The translations under genes and the position numbers were made by a program. The notes under the pieces are model-generated. The model made no database searches. It had not been told where the DNA came from and was given only the letters and a program-made list of their open reading frames with translations. 34,158 nt of DNA. Origin: an uncultured Bacteroidales bacterium. GTDB lineage: Bacteria > Bacteroidota > Bacteroidia > Bacteroidales > Bacteroidaceae. The DNA is taken from the NCBI GenBank assembly GCA_902779165.1, contig CACZAN010000043.1, forward strand, positions 1-34,158, in the 5' to 3' direction. This document shows, piece after piece, positions 24,322 to 31,482 of this stretch (position 1 is its first letter; the number at the start of each line of letters is the position of its first letter).

Positions 24322-25911
24322 ATGAACACAACGAGCACCACCCTTTCAGCACCCACCACGGTTCCTGCTGAGGCACACCTTCCCCAGTGGCATGTCATGA
24401 CACATCTGGAGATGGCACGCTTTCAGAAATGGTTCTCCAATGTCAACGCCATGCGCTTGCGCGACGGACTGCCCGTTATCCAGACCTTCTATCCCTACGA
24501 TTTTCTTAGAGGCCGAATACGTGACACACGCGAAACCTCCGATGCTGAGCAGCAGAAGACCACCGTCAAGGCAGATGCCCACGTGGAGTTCCGCCGCTTC
24601 GTCTTCCTTAAGGCCACCGACAAAGACATCCGAGACCTCGTCTACTCCAAGGAAAACCTCGACTCCTTCATTCGCCTCCGCCGATACCTCGACCCCACCG
24701 GTCATCAGGCTCTCGTACGCGATGCCGTCATGCGGGAGTTCTTCCAGGCTTGCCTTGACTACCGCGAGCGCTTCGAGCTCAGCCCCTCCCTCGAGGGCGT
24801 CAAAGCCCTCGACAAAGTAAAGATCATCAGCGGACCCTACAAAGGCTATGAGGCCACCGTCGTCAGCATCAAGCTCGTCAACGGCAAACTCGACCTCCGC
24901 CTCGCCATCCCCATGGTCCACGGGCAGATCGACATCCACCGCAAGAATGTCAGTGCCAAGGAGGTAGTCCCCCTCAACCCCTCCGATGCCAGCGCCCTCC
25001 GCGCCGACTTCATCCGCTACACCCAGGACTCCCTCCTCGACATCCTCACCGCCCGCGCCGCCGCCCTCGAAAAAGCCGAGCGCGCCCACCGCCGTCCCTC
25101 CTCCTCTTCTCCTGTCCCCCCCTCTGGCTCCGCCCCCCTTAGTAGTGTGTCCGGCGGTTCCCCCGCCGGCTCCCCCGCCTCCTCCGCTTCCTCCGCCTTC
25201 TCCGCTTCCCCCTCAGGTCCCTCCCCCTCTGGCTCCTCCCCCCTTAGTAGTGTGTCCGGCGGTTTGTCCGCCGGTTCCCCCGCCTCCCCCTCCGGCTCCT
25301 CCCCCCTTAATGGCCCTGTGTCCGGCGGTTTCGCCGCCGGTTCCCCCGCCTCCCCCTCCGGCTCCTCCCCCCTTAATGGCCCTGTGCCCGGCGGTTCCGC
25401 CGCCGGTTCCCCCGCCTCCCCCTCCGGCTCCTCCCCCTCCAGCCCTGTTTCCGCCGGTTCCCCCGCCTCCCCCTCCGGCTCCTTCCCCCTTAATGGCCCT
25501 GTGTCCGGCGGTTCCGCCGCCGGTTTCCCCCCCTCCTCCGACCTCTCCCTCTATCGCCGCCACGCCGAGCTGCTCACCACTCTCTACCGCTACCGCGACT
25601 ACGAGATTCAGAACCCCTCCGCCGAGGCCCATTTCACTGCCCTCATGCTTATCTGCGCCCACCTCTGTCAGGACGCCAAGGGCGAGAAAGAACTCCAGCA
25701 GCGTGCCCTCGCCCAACTCGAGGCCATCAACGCCAAAGGACCCGCCAAAGCCGCCACCGACACACGCACCTACCTCTGGATAGCCCTGAAGATCTCCACC
25801 GGAGACCCCCAATACCGCGACCTGGCCAAGGACTACATCCGCACTAAGCAACCCAAGTCCCCCCAACTCCGCCAGTTCGTCACCCTCATCTCCAAAAAAG
25901 TCCGCCTCTAA
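24322..25911 (+). CDS. Long UpxY/NusG-like transcription antiterminator with repeat-coded insert
   Basis: A 529-residue NusG-related protein. Residues 21-140 fit an NGN domain of the UpxY/RfaH kind (PQWHVMTHLEMARFQKWFSN...FVFLKATDKDIRDLV), and residues 163-215 a KOW domain (DKVKIISGPYKGYEATVVSIK). Ordinary UpxY proteins are about 170-190 residues. Residues about 259-405 (25096-25535) are Ser/Pro/Gly/Ala-rich and built of A elements. A helical C-terminal domain (about 406-529, SLYRRHAELLTTLYRYRDYEIQNP...) of unknown function follows. UpxY proteins bind paused RNA polymerase to allow transcription of long polysaccharide operons. The neighbouring ugd gene and a dead wecB fragment support a surface-polysaccharide setting, though most of such an operon is missing here. 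Confidence 0.75.
   Translation: MNTTSTTLSAPTTVPAEAHLPQWHVMTHLEMARFQKWFSNVNAMRLRDGLPVIQTFYPYDFLRGRIRDTRETSDAEQQKTTVKADAHVEFRRFVFLKATDKDIRDLVYSKENLDSFIRLRRYLDPTGHQALVRDAVMREFFQACLDYRERFELSPSLEGVKALDKVKIISGPYKGYEATVVSIKLVNGKLDLRLAIPMVHGQIDIHRKNVSAKEVVPLNPSDASALRADFIRYTQDSLLDILTARAAALEKAERAHRRPSSSSPVPPSGSAPLSSVSGGSPAGSPASSASSAFSASPSGPSPSGSSPLSSVSGGLSAGSPASPSGSSPLNGPVSGGFAAGSPASPSGSSPLNGPVPGGSAAGSPASPSGSSPSSPVSAGSPASPSGSFPLNGPVSGGSAAGFPPSSDLSLYRRHAELLTTLYRYRDYEIQNPSAEAHFTALMLICAHLCQDAKGEKELQQRALAQLEAINAKGPAKAATDTRTYLWIALKISTGDPQYRDLAKDYIRTKQPKSPQLRQFVTLISKKVRL
25096..25535 (+). repeat. In-frame A-type repeat array inside the upxY-like gene
   Basis: Full A hairpins lie at 25151-25169, 25256-25274, 25322-25340, 25388-25406 and 25505-25523. 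A half copy lacking the left arm is at 25451-25457. Spacing of central units is 66 bp. No B palindrome occurs in this array. It encodes SVSGGLSAGSP and [12 protein letters not shown] blocks joined by SPSGSSPLN. Confidence 0.9.
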
Positions 25912-26269
25912 TCTCCCCCCTTCGGCCCTGTTTCCGGCGGTCTGTCCGCCGGCTCCCCCGCCTCCTCCGCTTCCCCGGCTCCCTCCCCGGCTCCCCTCTG
26001 GCTCCGTTCCCCCCTCCTCCTCCCCGCTTCCCTCTCTCCGGCCCTGTTTCCGGCGGTTTGTCCGCTGATCTCCCCTCCCTCCCTTTTCGTCCAGTATGTT
26101 GCCATTTTATGGCAACCCCTCCTCCCCTCTGGCTCCGTTCCCCCTCCTCCTCCCCACTTCCCCCTCTCCGGCCCTGTGCCCGGCGGTTCCGCCGCCGGTC
26201 CCTCCCCCCTCCTCCGCTTCCCCCTTTTCAATCTTTCCATTTTCCATTTTCAATTCTCAATCTTCAATT
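25912..26269. repeat. Intergenic A/B repeats between upxY-like and ugd
   Basis: No gene. A copies lie at 25934-25952, 26050-26068 (right arm decayed) and 26180-26198, and one B palindrome at 26098-26116. All have the same orientation as the genic copies. The last 40 nt before the ugd ATG are an AT-rich TTTCCATTTTCAATTCTCAA tract. The open frame running from 26096 into ugd is a repeat artefact. Confidence 0.85.
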
Positions 26270-27571
26270 ATGAAAATTTCAGTCGCCGGCACCGGCTACG
26301 TCGGCATGTCCATTGCCACCTTACTCGCCCAGCACAACGTCGTCACCGCTGTGGACGTCGTTCCCAGCCGCGTCGACATGGTCAATAACAGGAAGTCCCC
26401 CATCCAGGACGACTACATCGAGGACTACCTGGCCCACAAAACCCTCAACCTCAAGGCCACCCTCGACCAGGAGGCAGGCTACCGGGATGCCGACTTTGTC
26501 ATCATCGCCGCTCCCACCAACTACGACCCGCAGAAGAACTTCTTCGACACCACACACGTCGAAGAAGTCATCGATGCCGTCCTCAACGTCAACCCCAATG
26601 CCGTGATGGTCATCAAGAGCACCATCCCCGTGGGCTACACACGCAGCCTCTACCTCAAATACCACCAAAAAGGTGCCACCCGCTTCAACCTCCTCTTCTC
26701 GCCCGAGTTCCTCCGCGAGAGCAAGGCCCTCTACGACAACCTCTACCCCTCCCGCATCATCGTCGGCATCCCCAAGATGATGGACGGCGAGGAATACCAG
26801 GAGGAGAACGAGGCCATCAAGGCCCTGACCGATATCCAGTGGCTCACCGAGAAAGCCCACCAGTTCGCCCGTCTGCTGCAGCAGGCCGCCATCAAGGAAG
26901 ATGTACCCACGCTCTTCGTCGGAATGAAAGAGGCCGAGGCCGTGAAACTCTTCGCCAACACCTACCTCGCCCTGCGCGTCAGCTACTTCAATGAGCTCGA
27001 TACTTATGCAGAGATGAAAGGCTTGGACACACAAGCCATCATCGACGGCATCGGTCTCGACCCCCGCATCGGCACCCACTACAACAACCCCTCCTTTGGC
27101 TACGGAGGTTACTGCCTCCCCAAGGACACCAAGCAGCTCCTCGCCAACTACGAGGACGTGCCCCAGAGCATGATGACCGCTATCGTGGAGAGCAACCGCA
27201 CCCGCAAGGACTTCATCGCCGAGCAGGTACTCCGCAAGGCCGGCTACTACGAAGCCAGCAGCCAGTGGGACGCCCAGCGCGAACAGCGCTGCGTCATCGG
27301 CGTCTACCGCCTCACCATGAAGTCCAACTCCGACAACTTCCGCCAGAGCGCCATCCAGGGCATCATGAAGCGCATCAAAGCCAAGGGCGCCGAGGTCATC
27401 ATCTACGAGCCCACCCTGAGAGACGGCGAGACCTTCTTCGGCAGCCTGGTCGTCAACGACCTCGCCAAGTTCAAGGCCGAGAGCCGAGCCATCATCGCCA
27501 ACCGCTACGACTCCTGCCTCGACGATGTGAGAACGAAAGTATATACAAGGGATATTTTTGAGCGAGATTGA
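26270..27571 (+). CDS. ugd: UDP-glucose/GDP-mannose dehydrogenase family (UDP-glucose 6-dehydrogenase-like)
   Basis: A 433-residue NAD-dependent sugar-nucleotide dehydrogenase. The Rossmann motif is [10 protein letters not shown] (residues 5-14), the central domain has [14 protein letters not shown], and the active-site Cys282 lies in [10 protein letters not shown]. It most likely oxidises UDP-glucose to UDP-glucuronate for surface polysaccharide; a related substrate cannot be excluded. The start at 26270 gives the normal N-terminus [12 protein letters not shown]. From 27530 on the codons turn AT-rich and finish as [10 protein letters not shown]-stop, followed by an ATTATCAATT tract. At 27608-27640 the gene's own-style GC-rich codons for VYTRDIFKRD-stop survive as a displaced end, so the 3' end was exchanged. 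Confidence 0.88.
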   Translation: MKISVAGTGYVGMSIATLLAQHNVVTAVDVVPSRVDMVNNRKSPIQDDYIEDYLAHKTLNLKATLDQEAGYRDADFVIIAAPTNYDPQKNFFDTTHVEEVIDAVLNVNPNAVMVIKSTIPVGYTRSLYLKYHQKGATRFNLLFSPEFLRESKALYDNLYPSRIIVGIPKMMDGEEYQEENEAIKALTDIQWLTEKAHQFARLLQQAAIKEDVPTLFVGMKEAEAVKLFANTYLALRVSYFNELDTYAEMKGLDTQAIIDGIGLDPRIGTHYNNPSFGYGGYCLPKDTKQLLANYEDVPQSMMTAIVESNRTRKDFIAEQVLRKAGYYEASSQWDAQREQRCVIGVYRLTMKSNSDNFRQSAIQGIMKRIKAKGAEVIIYEPTLRDGETFFGSLVVNDLAKFKAESRAIIANRYDSCLDDVRTKVYTRDIFERD

Positions 27572-27605
27572 TTATCAATTATCAATTATCAATTATCAAT
27601 TCATT
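27571..27605. repeat. AATTATCAATTATC tract at the new ugd 3' end
   Basis: Four to five direct ATTATCAATT units begin directly at the ugd stop codon and end just before the displaced original gene end. It is the same tract family as at the ends of ssb and trmH. Confidence 0.8.
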
Positions 27606-27607
27606 TA

Positions 27608-27640
27608 GTCTACACCCGCGACATCTTCAAGCGCGACTAA
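27608..27640 (+). pseudogene. Displaced original 3' end of ugd
   Basis: The 33 nt read V-Y-T-R-D-I-F-K-R-D-stop in GC-rich codons (GTC TAC ACC CGC GAC ATC). This matches the ugd C-terminus [10 protein letters not shown], which is now encoded by AT-rich codons 69 nt upstream. Nearly every third base differs, so this is not a recent tandem copy. Confidence 0.8.
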
Positions 27641-27772
27641 TCTCCCTTTTCCCTACTCAATGAAACCTCTCAGTTCATGGAAGAATGATTCTGCGAATAT
27701 CCGCGAGATCTGCGTGACATAATCTAATTGATGAGTTCGCAGAACGACCATCAAAAGAAAAACGGCCGAAAA
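27641..27772. other. Spacer with no recognised feature
   Basis: AT-balanced sequence up to the promoter of the toxin-antitoxin pair. Nothing beyond chance short frames is seen. Confidence 0.4.
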
Positions 27773-27804
27773 TTTGGAGATTCAACAGAAACTCCCTATC
27801 TTTA
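27773..27804 (+). promoter_or_regulatory. Promoter of the PIN toxin-antitoxin pair
   Basis: TTTG (27773-27776), 20 nt, TATCTTTA (27797-27804). It excludes the TTG at 27774 as a start codon and supports a start at 27816 or 27831. Confidence 0.6.
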
Positions 27805-27815
27805 CGGCGAAATTA

Positions 27816-28067
27816 ATGAAACCCATAGTCATGTGTACATATAAAATCACAGTCAAAGATACATTAATAGATCGTGTAAGGCCAGCTTTTGTTGACAACC
27901 ATGAAATAGCCTCATGGATGCAACAACAGCTTGAAGTCATCTTGCTGCAGTTGGCAGCTCAGATGGAAGGAAGGAGTGCAGAACGAGGCCTTTCGCAACG
28001 CCTCCGTGGAATTGCACATGCGCCAAAGGATTTCGACTATAAGGCAGAACTGGCAAATCGTTATTGA
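27816..28067 (+). CDS. Putative antitoxin of a PIN-type toxin-antitoxin pair
   Basis: A small protein of 83 residues (79 if the ATG at 27831, MCTYKITVKD, is used). The N-terminal beta-strand/helix pattern TYKITVKDTLIDRVRPAF and helix ASWMQQQLEVILLQLAAQM fit small DNA-binding antitoxins found next to PIN toxins in Bacteroidota, but I cannot name the family. It ends 6 nt before the toxin ATG, so the two are cotranscribed. The antitoxin should neutralise the toxin and repress the shared promoter just upstream. Codon use is clearly more AT-rich than in ugd. Confidence 0.7.
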   Translation: MKPIVMCTYKITVKDTLIDRVRPAFVDNHEIASWMQQQLEVILLQLAAQMEGRSAERGLSQRLRGIAHAPKDFDYKAELANRY

Positions 28068-28073
28068 GTTGTG

Positions 28074-28475
28074 ATGAAGCACTATCTGATAGACACCAAT
28101 GTCATCATAGACATGTTGTTAGACCGTGAAGATGCTGATGCGGCATGTGCAGTCATTGATGCTGCAGAACGTGGCGAGATAATGCTTCACTTTTGTGCGT
28201 TGTCATATACGAATATCTATTATTCTCTTCGCAAGTACCTTTCACGTGAAGAACGCATCTCCTGCTTAACGCAGCTTAGTGGATTGTTGGTCACGATTCC
28301 TGTCGATGGTCTCATTATTCACGATGCGTTAATGTCAGGATGGAAAGACTTCGAAGATGCAGTTCAGTACTTTGCTGCAAAATCACAGCCAGATATCATC
28401 GGTATCATTACTCGCAATGTTCGAGACTTTAGTCTCTCAGAATTGGAAGTCAAAGATTCGATAGATTTCTTGTAG
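28074..28475 (+). CDS. PIN-domain toxin (VapC-like ribonuclease)
   Basis: A 133-residue PIN protein. The N-terminal YLIDTNVIIDMLLDRE holds the first catalytic Asp, WKDFEDAVQYFAA the central acidic pair, and IITRNVRDFSLS the last acidic motif. PIN toxins cleave specific RNAs, often tRNA or rRNA, when the antitoxin is degraded. A GTG two bases before the chosen frame (28071) is possible, but the ATG at 28074 gives the usual MKHYLIDTN start. It directly precedes the predicted defence operon, as is common in defence islands. Confidence 0.85.
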   Translation: MKHYLIDTNVIIDMLLDREDADAACAVIDAAERGEIMLHFCALSYTNIYYSLRKYLSREERISCLTQLSGLLVTIPVDGLIIHDALMSGWKDFEDAVQYFAAKSQPDIIGIITRNVRDFSLSELEVKDSIDFL

Positions 28476-28807
28476 TTCCTCTATTCCAAACTACTTTCCA
28501 CCATCGGGAAAAATCCCCCGAGAATCAAAGTGGTCTATAGAATATAAAATCCAGTAAGTTCAAAAGAACTAGATTCGGAAGTCCTTTGCTAAAGGACTCC
28601 TTCATCCTTCATCTTTAATCCTTCGCTCGACCTCGGTCGCTCATTCGAGCTTGCGAGTCTTGAGAATGCTTAACCAAAGGTCCCCCTTCACCAAAGGTCC
28701 CCAAGATGTGCTCGGGCTCGCTCGACTATGTCGCTTATTCGAACAACTTTGTGAGCTAATGTGCCAAAAGGGGGGGATGCTTACTTATTTTCACATGCCC
28801 ACAACCT
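28476..28807. other. Spacer with hairpins and GACCTCGGTCG-type repeats
   Basis: No gene. It contains a hairpin AGTCCTTT (28580-28587)/AAAGGACT (28591-28598), a CTCGACCTCGGTCGCTC motif near 28623 related to those at about 22795 and 23046, a second diverged copy near 28712, and direct CCAAAGGTCCCC repeats near 28674 and 28694. No clear TAnnTTTG promoter for the next operon was found. Confidence 0.55.
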
Positions 28808-29581
28808 TTGATAGATCAATATAATCATAAGATTGTGAATTATCATTGGCTTTTAAAAAAATGCACCTTCGCATTTTTCGCTATATCCATTAGCATTATT
28901 GTATGGACGTTGATGAACAGAAAATCAAATTTGCATGGGATGATGACTAATAAAGTGGATTCTAACGACAATAAACAACCTAGTTGTGAGATGAAAGATG
29001 TAATGCCTAATTCTATTGATCAACTTAGTGCAAGACTAGATCGTGTAAATAAGTGGATTGAGAATTGTGATCAAAAGGTTTATATTATGCTGGCTTTTAT
29101 CGGAGCTTGCATAACAGTTGTCTTTTCATCTTGTATGTTCTTTAAGGCACGTACTGTTCTGATACATCCTTTTTACGCCTTTCTAAAACATAACGATGCA
29201 TATTGCGTAGATTGTCGGAAATTACTTCTTTTTATTGGTTTGATAATAATAAGTATCTTTGTGGGGCGAATGATATATTTTTTGATAAAGGCATTAACTC
29301 CGAAGACGATAACAAATGATTTTTTGAAAAAGAATCCTAGCCTGGAGGGCAAATCCCTACTTCATTTTCAAACAATAGCGGGAATGCCGTTTGATGAATT
29401 TGAGTCACAAGCAGACAATGATACAAAAGAACGATATAAGCATGACCTTTATTCTCAGATATATATCAATTCAAGCATTTGTGATGCAAAGTTTGAGAAC
29501 TTGAAGAAGGGTTTGCAAGCAATGAATTGTTTGTTTGTCTTTATTCCATTGGAGGCAGCATTGGCTTTCTTTCTTCCATAG
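28808..29581 (+). CDS. Predicted Pycsar transmembrane effector (PycTM-like)
   Basis: A 257-residue membrane protein. Hydrophobic segments lie at about residues 18-36, 90-112, 138-160 and 239-256. The stretch from residue 73 (LSARLDRVNKWIENCDQKVYIMLAFIGACITVVF) through FDEFESQADNDTKERYKHDLYSQIYINSSICDAKFENLKKG resembles the Pycsar effector family PF18967 (formerly DUF5706), where a membrane protein senses cyclic UMP or CMP and permeabilises the membrane of infected cells. The match is from memory of the family pattern. The extra N-terminal segment (18-36) is not required by that family. The start is uncertain: the frame offers TTG at 28808 and no ATG until 28913, which would remove the first membrane segment. 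Two cyclase genes follow at 4 and 8 nt, forming one operon. Confidence 0.7.
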   Translation: MIDQYNHKIVNYHWLLKKCTFAFFAISISIIVWTLMNRKSNLHGMMTNKVDSNDNKQPSCEMKDVMPNSIDQLSARLDRVNKWIENCDQKVYIMLAFIGACITVVFSSCMFFKARTVLIHPFYAFLKHNDAYCVDCRKLLLFIGLIIISIFVGRMIYFLIKALTPKTITNDFLKKNPSLEGKSLLHFQTIAGMPFDEFESQADNDTKERYKHDLYSQIYINSSICDAKFENLKKGLQAMNCLFVFIPLEAALAFFLP

Positions 29582-29585
29582 CACT

Positions 29586-30530
29586 ATGAGTAAGAAATCA
29601 TTCTTTGAGACTATTGACAAGGTGATAGAGGATTGGCGAACTACGTCATTTACATTCTATCAAAAAGATTATGTACCCGGGTTAGATTCCGATAATAACC
29701 TTACTTATGGCGACGGGGAGAATAAAAAGGGTGTTGAACTATATACCTGTGTGCTCTTTGTGGATATTCGCAACTCTGTAGCACTTACAAAGGAGCATCA
29801 GATTCGCACTATGGCTAAGATTTACTCTGTTTTTACACATTGTGTACTTCTTGCAGCTCAAGAGGAGGGTGGTTTTGTACGCAATATAATAGGAGATAGG
29901 GTAATGGTTGTCTTTCCTCCTGATGGGTGTTATACTAAAGCTGTTGATTGTGCAATGACAATATATCAGGCGGCACTGCATATCAATGATAAGTTTTCAA
30001 ATATTGAATTTAAGTGCGGAATAGGTATTGAATATGGTAAAATAAATGTGATGAAAGTTGGTATAAAGAAGAAAGGTGAAGAAAACGATGATAATAAGGG
30101 ACTTGTATGGATTGGATATCCTGCAAACTTTGCATCTCGTCTTTGCGATAATGCCAACAAAACAATAATAGATGAGTATTACCATGTAGAGGGTGAAGGG
30201 TTAACTTTTTCCCTTCTTGGAGGTCCGACAATTCAACCACCTGAAAAGAAAGTCAAGGAGTATTCAAAAGAAGATTTGTTGAATGCCATCCATCTATATG
30301 ATGGTGCTTTACGTTTAAGTTCTTTTGCTAGAATAAATTCATTTGAGGCTAAGAGTGGTTCCTTTAAGTTCGAACCAATTTTGATGTCTAAACAGGTTTA
30401 CGACGGATTTGCAAAAGATAATCCTAATAGGAAAAGTGTTAAAAAAGGATATTGGGCAGTGCAAAATCACCCAATAAGAGATATTGACTTTGTTATATAT
30501 GGCGGTCACGTTACGTGGGATTTAACTTAG
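29586..30530 (+). CDS. Class III nucleotide cyclase, predicted Pycsar cyclase 1
   Basis: A 314-residue soluble protein with a class III cyclase domain at about residues 50-190. Metal-binding Asp60 lies in LFVDIRNS and Asp104 in IIGDRVMVVF. The transition-state Asn181 and Arg185 lie in GYPANFASRL. At the position that selects adenine in class III cyclases (seven before the Asn) there is Val174, not Asp. In Pycsar systems such cyclases make cCMP or cUMP upon phage infection; that specificity is inferred, mainly from the adjacent effector. The ATG at 29586 is chosen over the in-frame TTG at 29535, which would overlap the effector gene. The C-terminal ~120 residues are of unknown fold. Confidence 0.75.
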   Translation: MSKKSFFETIDKVIEDWRTTSFTFYQKDYVPGLDSDNNLTYGDGENKKGVELYTCVLFVDIRNSVALTKEHQIRTMAKIYSVFTHCVLLAAQEEGGFVRNIIGDRVMVVFPPDGCYTKAVDCAMTIYQAALHINDKFSNIEFKCGIGIEYGKINVMKVGIKKKGEENDDNKGLVWIGYPANFASRLCDNANKTIIDEYYHVEGEGLTFSLLGGPTIQPPEKKVKEYSKEDLLNAIHLYDGALRLSSFARINSFEAKSGSFKFEPILMSKQVYDGFAKDNPNRKSVKKGYWAVQNHPIRDIDFVIYGGHVTWDLT

Positions 30531-30538
30531 ATTCTTAT

Positions 30539-31309
30539 ATGGAAGCAACTAATAAGGCATATAATTTTGCAGATTCATTGAGTAGGATAGACGATATCCT
30601 TAATGCGGACAATAAGCAGTTTGAAGAGAGGGAGTCCATCCCTGCCCGCAGTAGCCTAACCCATACAAATGGGTTCTACGTGAATTGCACAGCATTGTTT
30701 GTGGATATCTGTGATAGTAGCAAGCTACCTCAATATCAGAACCGTCCAGTATTAGCCAAGATATATAGAAGTTTCATATCTGAACTTGTGGCATTATTTA
30801 ATGGTGCAAACAATTGCAAGGAGGTGAATATTAATGGCGATTGTGTATGGGCGGTATTTGATACAACCACAAAGTCAGACGTTGATGGCGTTTTCGACTG
30901 TGCCGCAGCCGCCAACTCTCTTGTTAAGATATTGGACTATAAGCTTGAAAAGAAAGGTTACAAGACCTATAAGGTAGGTATCGGTATTGACTACGGTCGT
31001 GCGTTGATGATTAAGGCAGGCCACAAAGGTTCTACTATTAATGATGTTGTATGGATGGGAGATGTGGTGAACCAAGCAAGCCATTTGGCAGCAAAAGGGA
31101 ATGATGCATACTCCAGTGGCAATCCGATAATGCTATCTGATGTAATATATGATAATTTGAATGAAAAGTATCAAGACTTTTGTAGCCGCAATTCTAACAA
31201 TCTTTGCTATCAGTCAGACGCTATCAATATTGAGATGAATAACTGGCTTAAAGAACAGAAAGAAAAAGACCAGAAGAGATTGGGTGATAACGGGTTCTCT
31301 GGATGGTAG
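30539..31309 (+). CDS. Second class III nucleotide cyclase, predicted partner with altered active site
   Basis: A 256-residue protein with a class III cyclase domain at about residues 45-185. Asp56 (LFVDICDS) and Asp101 (INGDCVWAVF) keep both metal ligands, and Asn178 is kept in GDVVNQASHL, but the Arg four residues later is His182. Class III cyclases work as dimers with composite sites, so this subunit could pair with cyclase 1 and give one competent site, or it could be a sensor. The two cyclases differ widely outside the motifs, so this is not a recent duplication. A GTG at 30515 would overlap cyclase 1 by 16 nt; the ATG at 30539 is preferred. Confidence 0.72.
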   Translation: MEATNKAYNFADSLSRIDDILNADNKQFEERESIPARSSLTHTNGFYVNCTALFVDICDSSKLPQYQNRPVLAKIYRSFISELVALFNGANNCKEVNINGDCVWAVFDTTTKSDVDGVFDCAAAANSLVKILDYKLEKKGYKTYKVGIGIDYGRALMIKAGHKGSTINDVVWMGDVVNQASHLAAKGNDAYSSGNPIMLSDVIYDNLNEKYQDFCSRNSNNLCYQSDAINIEMNNWLKEQKEKDQKRLGDNGFSGW

Positions 31310-31482
31310 TATTATTTTGCCGCCTAGAGTCTCCAAAACATACGCGCTGAATATGGTCGGGCTCTCATGGAAGATGACCATTAATCATTAACCCTGAGCC
31401 CTCACCCCTTGGCCGCGCCTTCACATCTTCCCTCTTCCATCTTCCCTCTTCCATCTTACATCTTCCATCAATCGAGCAAAGT
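31310..31482. other. Spacer ending in CATCTTCCCTCTTC repeats
   Basis: No gene. Between about 31425 and 31470 it is a run of CTTCCCTCTTCCATCTTACA-type units that recurs at 31995-32095. Confidence 0.6.

Noticed and set aside
26096-26269. N-terminal extension of ugd starting in the B palindrome
   Set aside because: The extension encodes only repeat-derived Pro/Ser; the family N-terminus [12 protein letters not shown] starts at 26270.
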